Assembly (NCBI GenBank): GCA_013151775.1
Contig: JAADHO010000374.1
Location: 1-40,515, forward strand
Length of the DNA: 40,515 nt
DNA from: Deltaproteobacteria bacterium
GTDB lineage: Bacteria > Myxococcota_A > Polyangia > Polyangiales > Houyiibacteriaceae
Reading direction: 5' to 3'
Position numbers and translations under genes: made by a program. Of this stretch, positions 15,832-24,559 are shown in pieces (within the stretch, counting starts at the first letter, position 1; every line of letters starts with the position of its first letter). The notes below the pieces were generated by a model that saw only the letters and a program-made list of their open reading frames with translations, ran no database searches and had not been told where the DNA came from.

Positions 15832-16527
15832 TCAGGACGTCGGCTGAGTCGGCTCGCCGCTGCGCAGGCTGCCGTCCGAGAGCGAGCTGTCCTCGCTCCC
15901 GATGGCGTCTTGCGACGGGTTGTTGGGCTGGGGCGTCGGGTCCACATCCGGCGCCGCGTCGTCGGGCGCCACGTCGGGCATGAGGTCCGCGCTGTCGTTG
16001 GTCTGGTGGCTGGGGTCGTCGATGGCGTTCACGCCGCCCTGGTGCGCGACCAAGTTCGGCTGGGGTGTGGGGTCCCAGCCCATGTCGATGGCCTCTCGCC
16101 GCGCGACGTTGGACAGCTCTGGATCCTGGAGCGTCGCCAGGTAGCCGAGCCACAGACGGTCGGCTTCATCCGTGAGCTCGGAGTCCGTGAGCTCGGACTC
16201 CAGCGCCGGGTAGGTGTCGGCACAGATGATCGCGCCGCTGGGATCGAGGGCCACCACGAGATCGGGCTCACCCTCGGCGACCCCGAACCCCGCCGCCTCG
16301 AGGTTGCGCCCCTCGCAACCCGCGGGTGCCGTCACCCAGGCGTCGTGCGGGATGGTCGGCAGCGCCTCGGCGTTGGCCACGTCCAGGCTGTCGAAGCGGC
16401 CCGCCGTGTCGGGCGCCTCGGCTGCGCAGCCCATGGCGCTGAGGAGCAAGACGAGGGGCAGGAGCGTGGTCGCGCGTGGCCGCCCTGCACGTGTCGTAGG
16501 TGCGCGTGTTGCCGTGGAGAGAGTCAT
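15832..16527 (-). CDS. Small lipoprotein coupled to the sigma-54 activator
   Basis: 231 residues. The ATG at 16527 overlaps the stop of the large regulator (ATGA, 16524-16527), which fixes the start. The N-terminus is an Arg-rich stretch, a hydrophobic core and a lipobox ending LLSAMGC, giving a mature lipoprotein from about Cys34. The mature protein is acidic and low in complexity toward the C-terminus, with a duplicated SELTD-SELTD (two near-identical 15-bp units at about 16170-16200) and two DPTPQPN copies. Two further Cys (AGCEG, IICAD) could pair. No known domain. Coupling to a signalling regulator suggests it could be a sensor partner or an output of that regulator; this is inference. 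Confidence 0.8.
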   Translation of the reverse strand: MTLSTATRAPTTRAGRPRATTLLPLVLLLSAMGCAAEAPDTAGRFDSLDVANAEALPTIPHDAWVTAPAGCEGRNLEAAGFGVAEGEPDLVVALDPSGAIICADTYPALESELTDSELTDEADRLWLGYLATLQDPELSNVARREAIDMGWDPTPQPNLVAHQGGVNAIDDPSHQTNDSADLMPDVAPDDAAPDVDPTPQPNNPSQDAIGSEDSSLSDGSLRSGEPTQPTS

Positions 16528-19500
16528 GAGGTCCTCTTCGACGAACCCTCGAGGAGTCCGTATTGCTTGACGAGTTGCGAGAGCCGCGGCCGCTTCATTC
16601 CGAGCAGGCCCGCGGCTCGAGTGATGTTGCCGTCGGTCTCGGCGATGGCGCGCACGATGCAGTCGCGCTCGAGGGTTTTCTTCATCTCGAGCAGCGACAA
16701 CTCTCCACCGCGTACGCGTGTGTAGAGCAGCTCCTCGAGGGCTGCGGGCGGCGCGCTGGGTGCGGCCTCGGTGAAGGCGGGGGTGAAGGTCGAGGCGAAG
16801 GCCTCGAGGTGGGCGGGCTGCAAGGTCGGCGCGTCGGAGAAGAGGGTCGCGCTGCGCAAGACGTTCTCCAGCTCGCGCACGTTGCCAGGCCAGGCGTGGG
16901 TCGCGAGTAGCCGGACGCTGTCGGCCGAGAGGCGCTTGGGGGAGTCCCCGCGCTCCCGGGCGATGCGCGCGAGCAGGTGCTCCGAGAGCTCGGCGAGGTC
17001 GTCCAAGCGCTGGCGCAGAGGAGGCACCTCGATCATCACGCCGCGCAGCCGGTAGTAGAGGTCCTCACGGAAGCTACCCTCGCGCACCATGGCCTCGAGG
17101 TCGCGGTGCGTGGCGGTGACGATGCGCACGTCCACCTCGACCGCTTGGGTCCCGCCGACGCGCTCGAAGCGACGCTCCTGCAAGACGCGCAAGAGCGCCA
17201 CCTGGGTCTTGGGCGAGATGTCGCCGATCTCGTCCAGGAAGATGGTGCCGCCGTCGGCGAGCTCGAAGCGGCCCTTCTTGCGGCTGGTGGCTCCCGTGAA
17301 GGCGCCCCGCTCGTGACCGAAGAGTTCACTGAGCAGCAAGGTCTCGACCAAGGCCGCGCAGTTCACCTTGACCATGGGGCGCGTTCGGCGCGACGAGTGC
17401 CGGTGCAGCGCCTCGGCGACCAGCTCCTTGCCCGTGCCGCTCTCGCCGCGGATCAGCACCATGGCGTCCGTCGGCGCCACCTTCTCGAGCATGCTCGAGA
17501 CGTGGACCATGCAGCTGGAGGAGCCCACGAGGTCGGGGAAGAGCTGACGGAGTCGGCGGCCCTCCGCGTCGCCCGCGCCCTGCGTCGGTGGGCGGCTCGG
17601 CCGGCGACTGGGGTGCATCCCCTCGGGGTTTCGGCCCGACTCGAGGCGCGCGTCGAGCTCGGCCAGCAGCTCGCGCACAGGTCGCTGGGCCCAGGCGCTC
17701 TGCGCTACCTCCGGGACCAGGGCCGTGAGCTCGTCGTCCACCTCGTAGGCGCGGTCGAGGTCTCGCGCCGCGGCGCCGACGTCGCCTTCGTCGAGGTGCG
17801 CTCGGCAGCGATGCAGCAGGGCGGGCAAGAGCCGCTGAGGATCTCGAGCGGCTTCGGCCAGGGTGCAGGCGCGGCGTGCGGCGGATAGGGGAGGTCGGCC
17901 CGCGGCTCGATCGAGCTCCGCGCCGATCAGAGCCAGCTCCGCGCGACGCTTCGGGGTCAGCTCCTCGTGGGCCAGGGCGGCTACGCGAGCCTCCGCGTCG
18001 GACACGCGGCCCTCGGCCAAGCAGACGCGGATCAGCGCTAGGGCGGCGTCCACGCGACGCTCCTCGCCGATGGCCTCGAAGGTGGAGAGGGCGGCCTCGA
18101 AGGCGCCGCGCGCCTCGGTCAACTCGTGCTCGGCGAGGTCGACCCGGCCACGCAGGAGCAGGCCCTCCGCCCTCACGGTGGGGCTGAGGTGGATGCCGCC
18201 CATGTGGGTGGCGAAGTCGCACAGGGAGCGAGCCCGCGTCCGGTCTCCGAGGCTGAGGTAGAGTTCGCCCAGGTTGTTGGCGACCCGCGCGAGCATGCCG
18301 CGGTTGCCCAGGCGCTTCAGCTGGGTGATGGCCTCGTGGTAGTGGTGCAGGGCCGCGGTCGCGTCACGCCTGAGGTGCGCGAGCACGGCGAGGTTTTCCG
18401 TCGCGATGGCGTGGTCGCGGGTGTCGCCCGCCTGGGCGGCGACGCGGATGGCGTCCTCGAAGGTCTCCCGCGCGCCCTCGAAGTCCTGGCGCCGGAGCAT
18501 CGCCACGCCGAGGTTGGTCAGCGCCTGGGCCTCCGCGTGCTCGAGGCCGTGGGCCTGGGCCACCGCGCGGTTCTGCTCGAAGTACTCTGCCGCGGCGCTG
18601 GCGTCCCGTCGGGCCAGGGCGACCTTCCCGAGGGTGTTGCGCGCGTGCACGGCCAGGGCGAGGTCCTCGCCCGCCGCCTGAAGCGCCGCCTGGGCGCAGA
18701 TCACGCCCTCGTCGTAGGCCGCGCGCTGGTAGTGGAGTTCGGCGAGCAGGGCCTCGGCTTGGGCGCCCTCGCGTGCGTCGTCTGCCCGTGCGGCCAGCCG
18801 CCTCGCCTCTTCGAGGCTGCGCGTCGCCTCGGCCAGCTGCCCCGCCTGCGTGAGCAGGTCACCCAAGCGTCGGGCGGCGCTCGAGGAGTCGGGTTCGCGT
18901 GCTCGCAGCGCCTTGGCGTGCTCTAGGGCGCGGGGATAGTCGCCGGCCATGCGGTGCAGCTCGGCGAGCTCTGCGAGCAGGTCCTCGTCGCTGTCGGCGA
19001 GCAGGTCGCTCGGCAGCTCTTCGAGCAGCGCCGCCGCCTCTCCGTGAGCGTGGCGTGCCGCCAAGGAGCGCGCCGCCACGATGGTCAGGGGTAGCGCTCG
19101 TTCGACGTTTCCGGCCAACAGGGCGTGGCGAGCGGCCTGTTCACAGTGGGCGCGTTGGTCGAAGGCGCCGGCTACGCCTCGCTCCACGTCGAGACTGCCG
19201 GCGAAGTGGTCGGCGAAGCGCGAGTGCAGCCCGCGGCGTCGCTCTGCGTCGATCAGGCCGTAGGCGCGCTCGCGCTCGTTGTCGCGGGCGAAGCTCAGCA
19301 AGATGCGTCCGTCCAGGACCTCCGTGAGCACCAGGGGCGAGCCGCGGAGCGCGCTCATGGCCGCCGCGTCGGGCCGCTGCTCCGATACCCGGGCCAGGGT
19401 GTCGAGGTCACCCGAATGCCCCAGCACGGCCAGGGCTTCGAGCAGCCCTCGAGCTGACGCGGGGAGCTCCGCCAGGCGCCGCCCGAGGCTCTCTTCGGGG

Positions 19501-20564
19501 GTCAGGGGGCGCGCCTGGAGCAGCAGGTCGAGGCGCTCGGGCACGCCGTCGGTGCGCTCGAGGACCTGGGCGATGGCCTCGGGGCTCTGCAGGTAGGCGC
19601 GCACGCCCTCGGCGTCCAGCGGGCCCAGCTCCAGGGTGCCGCCCGAGGGGTGGCTGAGCAGCTCGGACCAGGCGGCGGTCTCGTCCGTGAGGATGGAGCG
19701 ACAGGAGGCGACGAAGAGCGCGCCCGGCCGCGGCCGGCTCGAGTCGCCAAGGGGCTGGCCCCAGCCGGCGCCGTCGAGCAGATGGGCCAGGAGCCTCGAG
19801 GTGCCCGCGTCCGCGCGGTCGAGATCGTGCAGCAGCACCAAGGGCGCGCGCACGTCCGAGACCTCATGGAGCAAGGCGGCGATGGCGTCGAAGAAGCGCA
19901 TGCGGCGCTCCATGACCTTGGCCGGACCGAAGCGGCCGCCGTCCGTGGGCAGTCCCTCGGCGGCGCCGTCGAGGGCTCCCTCGTGCTGGTACCAGAAGGG
20001 GTGACAGCCCTCACGGCAGGCGAGGTCCGAGAGGTCCACCTGAGGGGCCGCGCCGACATCCGTCAGGAAGCGCAGGGCACGCTCGACGATGGAGGCGAAG
20101 GCGCCAAAGGGGCGGCCGGGTTCGGCGCGGCCCTCGAGCACCGGGCAACCCTCGAGGCGCAGCCTGCGCCCGAGCTCACTCAGCACGCGCGACTTGCCGG
20201 CGCCCGCGTCCCCGTGCACCAGAGTCAACAGCGATCCGCCCTCACGCGTGCGGTCGTAGGAGTCGAGCAGCGTCGCCAACTCCGACTCTCGGCCCACACA
20301 GATGGGGGCGCCAGGCACTGGCATTCGAGCTCCCGGCGCGGCGCTCGGCCGGATGCAGGTCCGCCGTCCGGGCGGCTCGGAGGCGCAAGAGAGCCCTTCG
20401 CCGGCCTCGGCGCCGTTCGAGCCAATCTCGGGTAGGGGTCGTATCAAAAGCAGCCTGTTCGGCACCCCAGCCTCGGGGCGCTCGATCCGTGCAGCGTAGA
20501 ACGCCGCAGGGGCGGCGGCAAGTGCCCCGGCGAATTCCGCTTGCTGTGAGTCGACCCCTGACAT
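16524..20564 (-). CDS. Giant sigma-54 enhancer-binding protein: NTPase - TPR - AAA+ (GAFTGA) - Fis HTH
   Basis: 1346 residues from ATG 20564, which has GGAG 4 bases upstream and lies 10 bp after the predicted start of a sigma-54 promoter. ATG 20324 (MPVPGAPICVGRE, GGGAG upstream) is an alternative, because residues 1-80 show atypical codon use and no domain. The first NTPase (Walker A GDAGAGKS, 118-125) is of the AAA_16/STAND-like kind seen in large signal integrators. A long TPR-rich region follows, about 450-960. The sigma-54 AAA+ module has Walker A GESGTGKE at 1040-1047, the sigma-54 contact loop GAFTGA at 1087-1092, Walker B FLDEIGD and the arginine-finger region. The end (about 1302-1340) is a Fis-type HTH (GNITRAAGLLGMKRPRLSQL). 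It should activate sigma-54 promoters when the NTPase/TPR part senses a protein or ligand. It is followed by a coupled lipoprotein gene. Confidence 0.92.
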   Translation of the reverse strand: MSGVDSQQAEFAGALAAAPAAFYAARIERPEAGVPNRLLLIRPLPEIGSNGAEAGEGLSCASEPPGRRTCIRPSAAPGARMPVPGAPICVGRESELATLLDSYDRTREGGSLLTLVHGDAGAGKSRVLSELGRRLRLEGCPVLEGRAEPGRPFGAFASIVERALRFLTDVGAAPQVDLSDLACREGCHPFWYQHEGALDGAAEGLPTDGGRFGPAKVMERRMRFFDAIAALLHEVSDVRAPLVLLHDLDRADAGTSRLLAHLLDGAGWGQPLGDSSRPRPGALFVASCRSILTDETAAWSELLSHPSGGTLELGPLDAEGVRAYLQSPEAIAQVLERTDGVPERLDLLLQARPLTPEESLGRRLAELPASARGLLEALAVLGHSGDLDTLARVSEQRPDAAAMSALRGSPLVLTEVLDGRILLSFARDNERERAYGLIDAERRRGLHSRFADHFAGSLDVERGVAGAFDQRAHCEQAARHALLAGNVERALPLTIVAARSLAARHAHGEAAALLEELPSDLLADSDEDLLAELAELHRMAGDYPRALEHAKALRAREPDSSSAARRLGDLLTQAGQLAEATRSLEEARRLAARADDAREGAQAEALLAELHYQRAAYDEGVICAQAALQAAGEDLALAVHARNTLGKVALARRDASAAAEYFEQNRAVAQAHGLEHAEAQALTNLGVAMLRRQDFEGARETFEDAIRVAAQAGDTRDHAIATENLAVLAHLRRDATAALHHYHEAITQLKRLGNRGMLARVANNLGELYLSLGDRTRARSLCDFATHMGGIHLSPTVRAEGLLLRGRVDLAEHELTEARGAFEAALSTFEAIGEERRVDAALALIRVCLAEGRVSDAEARVAALAHEELTPKRRAELALIGAELDRAAGRPPLSAARRACTLAEAARDPQRLLPALLHRCRAHLDEGDVGAAARDLDRAYEVDDELTALVPEVAQSAWAQRPVRELLAELDARLESGRNPEGMHPSRRPSRPPTQGAGDAEGRRLRQLFPDLVGSSSCMVHVSSMLEKVAPTDAMVLIRGESGTGKELVAEALHRHSSRRTRPMVKVNCAALVETLLLSELFGHERGAFTGATSRKKGRFELADGGTIFLDEIGDISPKTQVALLRVLQERRFERVGGTQAVEVDVRIVTATHRDLEAMVREGSFREDLYYRLRGVMIEVPPLRQRLDDLAELSEHLLARIARERGDSPKRLSADSVRLLATHAWPGNVRELENVLRSATLFSDAPTLQPAHLEAFASTFTPAFTEAAPSAPPAALEELLYTRVRGGELSLLEMKKTLERDCIVRAIAETDGNITRAAGLLGMKRPRLSQLVKQYGLLEGSSKRTS

Positions 20565-20584
20565 GGTTCTCCACAGAGTAACTT

Positions 20585-20600
20585 AGCAAATTGGGTGCCA
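20585..20600 (-). promoter_or_regulatory. Sigma-54 (-24/-12) promoter
   Basis: On the minus strand the sequence is TGGCAC-N5-TTGCT, a full match to the sigma-54 consensus, with the GG and GC dinucleotides 10 bases apart. The predicted start of transcription is near 20574, giving a leader of about 10 nt with GGAG before ATG 20564. It drives the sigma-54 activator gene itself, implying autoactivation or a cascade. Confidence 0.82.
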
Positions 20601-20696
20601 CTCTTTGGCGCGTGTTCTTCGGAGGTCTACAGGTGCTCTCCGGCGCGGCGTGCGTGGCGCGCGCCCGCGCGTGCAGATTTTGACGCTGCCGGCGAA

Positions 20697-22088
20697 TCAA
20701 CGACGATACTCTTCCACGTCGATGGCGTAGCGCTTGATCCAGCGATGGATCTGCATGCGCGCCTTGCCCAGCTCGCGCCCGGCGGCCGCGATGTTGCCCG
20801 CGTGCCGGGCCAGCAGCTCCCTCAGCGCCTGCTCCGTGGGCGCCTCCCGCGGCTCGGCTGGTGAGTCCCGAGGCGGGCCGGATCGACGCTCGCCGTGTCC
20901 ATCCAGGGAGCGGCGGACGCTGGGAGGCAGGTCGGGGAGATCCAGGGGTCTCGGCCCGGCCAGCGCCTGGGCCACTCGCACGGCGCTCTCGAGCTCGCGT
21001 ACGTTGTAGGGCCAGTCGTGGTGCGCCAGGGCCAGCATGAAGGGCAGGCTAGGGTCCTGAGTGGCCCCGCCCGAGGCCGCCTGGAAATGGCGCACCAGGG
21101 CGCGTCGATGTCGCAGGGGAGGCAGCGTCACGGAAAACTCGCGCAGGCGCGCCAGCAGGTCTCCTCGGAAGCGGCCGGCGGCCACCTCGGCGTCGAGGTC
21201 GCGGTGGGTGGCGCTGACCACACGCACGTCGATGGGCTCCGGACGCGTACCTCCCAGGGGCAGCACCTCACGCTCTTGAAGCACGCGCAGCAGCTTCGCC
21301 TGCGCGCCCACGGGCATGTCGCCCACCTCATCGAGGAAGAGGGTCCCGCCGTGGGCCGCGCGCAGCAGGCCGGGGCGATCCGCGTTGGCGCCCGTGAAGG
21401 CGCCCCGCCGCACGCCGAAGAGCTCGCTCTCGATCAGCGTCTCGGGCAGCGCGGCGCAGTTGATGGCCGAGAGCGGACCGGCTCTGCCGCTGGTCGTGTG
21501 GGCGAATCGCGCGATCAGCTCCTTGCCCGTCCCGGTCTCTCCGGAGATCAAGATCGAGACCGGCTTGCAGGCCACCTTCTCGAGATCGACCAGCAGCTTG
21601 TCGATGGCGTAGCCTCCGACCAAGTAGGAGGGCTTCGCTCGCGGGTGACACGCCTGCGCTGCGGCCACCACGCGCCCTCCCGGGGCGTAGGCGGCGAAGC
21701 GGTAGACGCCCTCGGCGGTGAAGCGGAAGACGCTGTCGCCGATGCGCACCACGTCGTGGTTGGCGAGGCGCACCCTGTCGACCCGTGCGCCGTTGACGAG
21801 CGTGCCGTTGGTGGAGCCCAGATCCTCGATCCAGTAGCCGTCCTCGCGGCGCTCGACGCGTGTGTGGTGTCGTGAGACCGCGGCCTCGGGGATGGGTAGT
21901 GTGTTGTCCGACTCGCGTCCCACGCTGGTGTGTCGCGCGGCGAAGGGCACGATCGAGGGCAGGCTCCGGTGCAGGCGCGAGTAGATCAGCACCAAGCCGG
22001 CGGTGGGATCGGCCGCCGAGAGCGCCAAGGGCAGCGCCTCCACGGACGCCGTGGTCACGCCGACGGGACCCTCGTCAGGCTCCGCCAT
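20697..22088 (-). CDS. FHA-domain sigma-54-dependent transcriptional activator
   Basis: 463 residues from ATG 22088. GGAG lies 9 bases upstream of this start and directly abuts the alternative ATG 22097. The FHA domain (about 35-125) has the phosphothreonine-binding signature TSVGRESDN...SRHH...IEDLGSTNGT. The AAA+ sigma-54 module has Walker A GETGTGKE at 183-190, GAFTGA at 229-234 and Walker B LFLDEVGD. The C-terminal HTH (LLARHAGNIAAAGRELGKAR, then MQIHRWIKRYAID) binds DNA. The FHA domain should read the Thr phosphorylation of a partner, usually from a Ser/Thr kinase, and switch on sigma-54 promoters. Such FHA-type activators are characteristic of myxobacteria. It lies between the hybrid kinase and the giant activator on the same strand. 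Confidence 0.94.
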   Translation of the reverse strand: MAEPDEGPVGVTTASVEALPLALSAADPTAGLVLIYSRLHRSLPSIVPFAARHTSVGRESDNTLPIPEAAVSRHHTRVERREDGYWIEDLGSTNGTLVNGARVDRVRLANHDVVRIGDSVFRFTAEGVYRFAAYAPGGRVVAAAQACHPRAKPSYLVGGYAIDKLLVDLEKVACKPVSILISGETGTGKELIARFAHTTSGRAGPLSAINCAALPETLIESELFGVRRGAFTGANADRPGLLRAAHGGTLFLDEVGDMPVGAQAKLLRVLQEREVLPLGGTRPEPIDVRVVSATHRDLDAEVAAGRFRGDLLARLREFSVTLPPLRHRRALVRHFQAASGGATQDPSLPFMLALAHHDWPYNVRELESAVRVAQALAGPRPLDLPDLPPSVRRSLDGHGERRSGPPRDSPAEPREAPTEQALRELLARHAGNIAAAGRELGKARMQIHRWIKRYAIDVEEYRR

Positions 22089-22180
22089 GGTTGCCATCTC
22101 CGGTCGGGCGCATGGCAGCAGCCTAACGGATCCGGCGCCCGTGGTCTGCTCTTCGCTGCGGCCGCGGGAGAGGGGAAGCG

Positions 22181-23272
22181 TCAGGTCTGCAGCATGCGCA
22201 GCGCCGTGGCCACCAGGTCGTCGGGCTCGAAGGGCTTGCGCAACCAAGCGTCGGGGCGGAAGCGCGCGCCAGGAGGCATGGAGGTCTGCCCCGACATGCA
22301 CACGACTCGCTCCGCGAGCCTCGCGAGGCGCAGACGCTCGGCGAGCTCGAGGCCTGAGCCGTCTCCGAGGGTCAGGTCCACGAAGGCGAGATCCCAGGGG
22401 CCCTCCGCATCGTTCACCTGCGCGACGGAGCCGGCCTCTGTGCAGCGCGCACCCCGTCGCGACAGCGCCGTGACCAGCATGCGCCTCAGCGCGTCGTCGT
22501 CGTCTACCACCAGCAGCTTGGTGTTCGGCAGCCGCCCGCTGCCCGCCGGCAGAAAGGCCTCTCGCTCGATCACGCCGCTCTGGTGCAGCACGCGGGCGGG
22601 GCGCTCGAGGCGGGGAATCGCGACCTCCACGCGCGCACCTCCACCCACGGCGTCGTGCAGCGCGATCGTGCCACCCAGCTTGCTCGTCAGCTCCCGCACG
22701 CGCGAGAGCCCCAGGCCACGGCCTCCCGGTCGGCGACTGAAGCCCGGCTCGAAGGCGCGCTGCTTGACCAGGGCGTCCATGCCTGGACCGGCGTCCACGA
22801 CCGAGATGCCCAGCCCCGCGTCCTGCGACCTGAGCTGAACGCGGACGCGCGTGCCCTCGGCGGAGAGGGCCACTGCGTTGTGGGCCAGATTCCACAGGAT
22901 GCTGAAGCAGGCCCCCTCGGGCAGGCTGGGGAGCTCACCGCCCGTGGCCTCGACCTCGATCGAGACGTGCCGTTCGGCGGCCATGGGCCGGAGCAGCTGC
23001 GCGACCTGCTGCGCCAGCTCGAGGGGATCAGCCCAGGTGTCGGAGCGGCCACCGAGCAGTCTCTGGGTGAGCCTCGCGGCCGTCGCGGCGCTCTCGCGGA
23101 TCAGCCGCAGGGCTGGCTCCCGCTCCGCGTGCGTCGAGAGGGCGAGCTCGGCCCAGCCCGCGATGGCCGTGAGCGCGCCGGCGATGTCGTGAAGCACGCC
23201 TCGGGTGAGCGCTTCGCCGCCCGAATACTCGGCGTCTTGGCTGTCGTCCATCCGTGGTGCGTTCGGTTCCAT
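22181..23272 (-). CDS. Soluble hybrid: histidine kinase with C-terminal receiver domain
   Basis: 363 residues from ATG 23272, with AGAGGG 4 bases upstream; ATG 23302 is possible. No membrane segment. The dimerisation helix carries H28 in GVLHDIAGALTAIAGW, an HD rather than HE phospho-acceptor box. The ATPase domain shows an N box (ILWNLAHNAVALS), DAGPGM and GGRGLGLSRVREL. The C-terminal receiver domain (about 248-363) has the acidic pair in LLVVDDDD, phospho-acceptor D299 (FVDLTLGDG) and the conserved Lys at 346 (LRKPFEP). It may autophosphorylate and pass phosphate to its own receiver. The neighbouring sigma-54 activators have no receiver domain, so its downstream partner is unclear. The 93-bp gap to the FHA activator gene makes cotranscription likely. 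Confidence 0.88.
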   Translation of the reverse strand: MEPNAPRMDDSQDAEYSGGEALTRGVLHDIAGALTAIAGWAELALSTHAEREPALRLIRESAATAARLTQRLLGGRSDTWADPLELAQQVAQLLRPMAAERHVSIEVEATGGELPSLPEGACFSILWNLAHNAVALSAEGTRVRVQLRSQDAGLGISVVDAGPGMDALVKQRAFEPGFSRRPGGRGLGLSRVRELTSKLGGTIALHDAVGGGARVEVAIPRLERPARVLHQSGVIEREAFLPAGSGRLPNTKLLVVDDDDALRRMLVTALSRRGARCTEAGSVAQVNDAEGPWDLAFVDLTLGDGSGLELAERLRLARLAERVVCMSGQTSMPPGARFRPDAWLRKPFEPDDLVATALRMLQT

Positions 23273-23464
23273 GCGCCCTCTAGACAGCGAACATACTGCC
23301 ATATTCCGCCACGGTCAAAGCTCGCCTGGCGTCTTGGTGGCTCGATTCCGGGGTTCACGAGCGCCGCGTGTGGCTCGTGTGTTGGCGCACGGAGCCAGGG
23401 ATGATAACCATGTAACGTGTCTGCGCACGCCTCCGCGCATCTCCTCAGGATGGGCCGTCTCACC

Positions 23465-24550
23465 ATGAAGTCTCGTTTGCCCCTCTCGCCTTGGCGCATC
23501 GCGCCCCTTCTCCTCCTCGTGGCCGCCTGCGCTACCGGTGGCGGCGCCGCCGATGCCGGGGGTCGCGACACCGGGACGCGTGACACGAGCGTGGGGGACG
23601 CCGGCACCGACTCCGCCAGCCCGGACTCGGGCGTCTGCCCCGCGAGCTGTCCTGCGGGTCAGACCTGCCTCGACGGAATGTGTCGCGCCGTGCCCTGTGG
23701 GCCCGATCGGGCTTGCGAGTTCGGCCTGAGCTGCTGCGACGGAAGCTGCGCGTCGCTACCCACCGATCCGGGCAACTGCGGCGCCTGCGGACGAGCCTGT
23801 GGATCCCGCGGCACCGCCTGCGAGGCCGGCCAGTGTCGCTGCGCGGGAGGTCCCGCCTGCGCGCCCGACGAAGAGTGCTGCGACGCGGGCTGCGCGGACG
23901 TGATGAACGACGCCGCCAACTGCGGCGGCTGCGGCACGGCCTGCGCTTCGGACGAGGTGTGCGAAGCGGGCGCCTGCACGCCCTCTCCTTGCACCCCCGT
24001 TTGCGCCACGGGCTTCACCTGCGACGCGGCGACCACGACCTGCAAGTGCGGTGGAGGTACCTGCGCCTCGAGCGCGGCGTGCTGCGACGACGCCTGCGTG
24101 GACGCCACGAGCGACCGCAACAACTGCGGCGGCTGCGGCGTCATCTGCGCCCCGGCCGAGCAGTGCATCGCCGGAAGCTGCACCACGGACATCCCCTGTG
24201 ATCCGGTCTGCGGTGCGGGCGAGACCTGCGTCTCGGGCGTGTGCAAGTGCGGGTCGGGCACGGCCTGCGTTGGCAGTCAGCAGTGCTGCAGCGGCACCTG
24301 CACCGACGTCCGCGGTTCCGACGTCGGCAACTGCGGCGCCTGCGGCCGTGTGTGTTCGGGCAGCGACTCGTGCTGCACGGGCGCCTGCGTCAACACCACG
24401 CGCGACACCAACAACTGCGGCAGCTGCGGCAACTCCTGCGGCGGTTCCGCCGACGGCTGCACCGACAGCGCGTGCAGTTGCGGTGGCGGGCCCGAGTGCG
24501 TGGGCCTATGCACCTGCGGTTTCGGCAGTTGCATTGGGATTTGCCTGTAG
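23465..24550 (+). CDS. Cys-rich STIG1-like repeat lipoprotein
   Basis: 361 residues from ATG 23465, chosen because it gives a compact lipoprotein signal (MKSRLPLSPWRIAPLLLLVA, then AC). The lipid Cys is at about residue 22, so it should be anchored in the outer membrane. A low-complexity Asp/Gly/Thr linker (to about 70) is followed by at least five Cys repeats containing NCGxCGxxC (for example NCGACGRAC, NCGGCGTAC, NCGSCGNSC), the STIG1-like motif found in plant stigma proteins and in many myxobacterial secreted proteins. Cysteines are evenly spaced and probably all disulfide-bonded. No catalytic residues. A surface adhesion or matrix role is inference. It is divergent from the hybrid kinase and convergent with the diguanylate cyclase gene, 9 bp away. 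Confidence 0.85.
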   Translation: MKSRLPLSPWRIAPLLLLVAACATGGGAADAGGRDTGTRDTSVGDAGTDSASPDSGVCPASCPAGQTCLDGMCRAVPCGPDRACEFGLSCCDGSCASLPTDPGNCGACGRACGSRGTACEAGQCRCAGGPACAPDEECCDAGCADVMNDAANCGGCGTACASDEVCEAGACTPSPCTPVCATGFTCDAATTTCKCGGGTCASSAACCDDACVDATSDRNNCGGCGVICAPAEQCIAGSCTTDIPCDPVCGAGETCVSGVCKCGSGTACVGSQQCCSGTCTDVRGSDVGNCGACGRVCSGSDSCCTGACVNTTRDTNNCGSCGNSCGGSADGCTDSACSCGGGPECVGLCTCGFGSCIGICL

Positions 24551-24559
24551 GCGCCGCTC

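Noticed and set aside
22089-22895. N-terminal extension of the FHA activator to 22895
   Set aside because: The extra frame is Arg-rich and lies antisense-like across the hybrid kinase gene; the FHA protein starts at 22088 or 22097.
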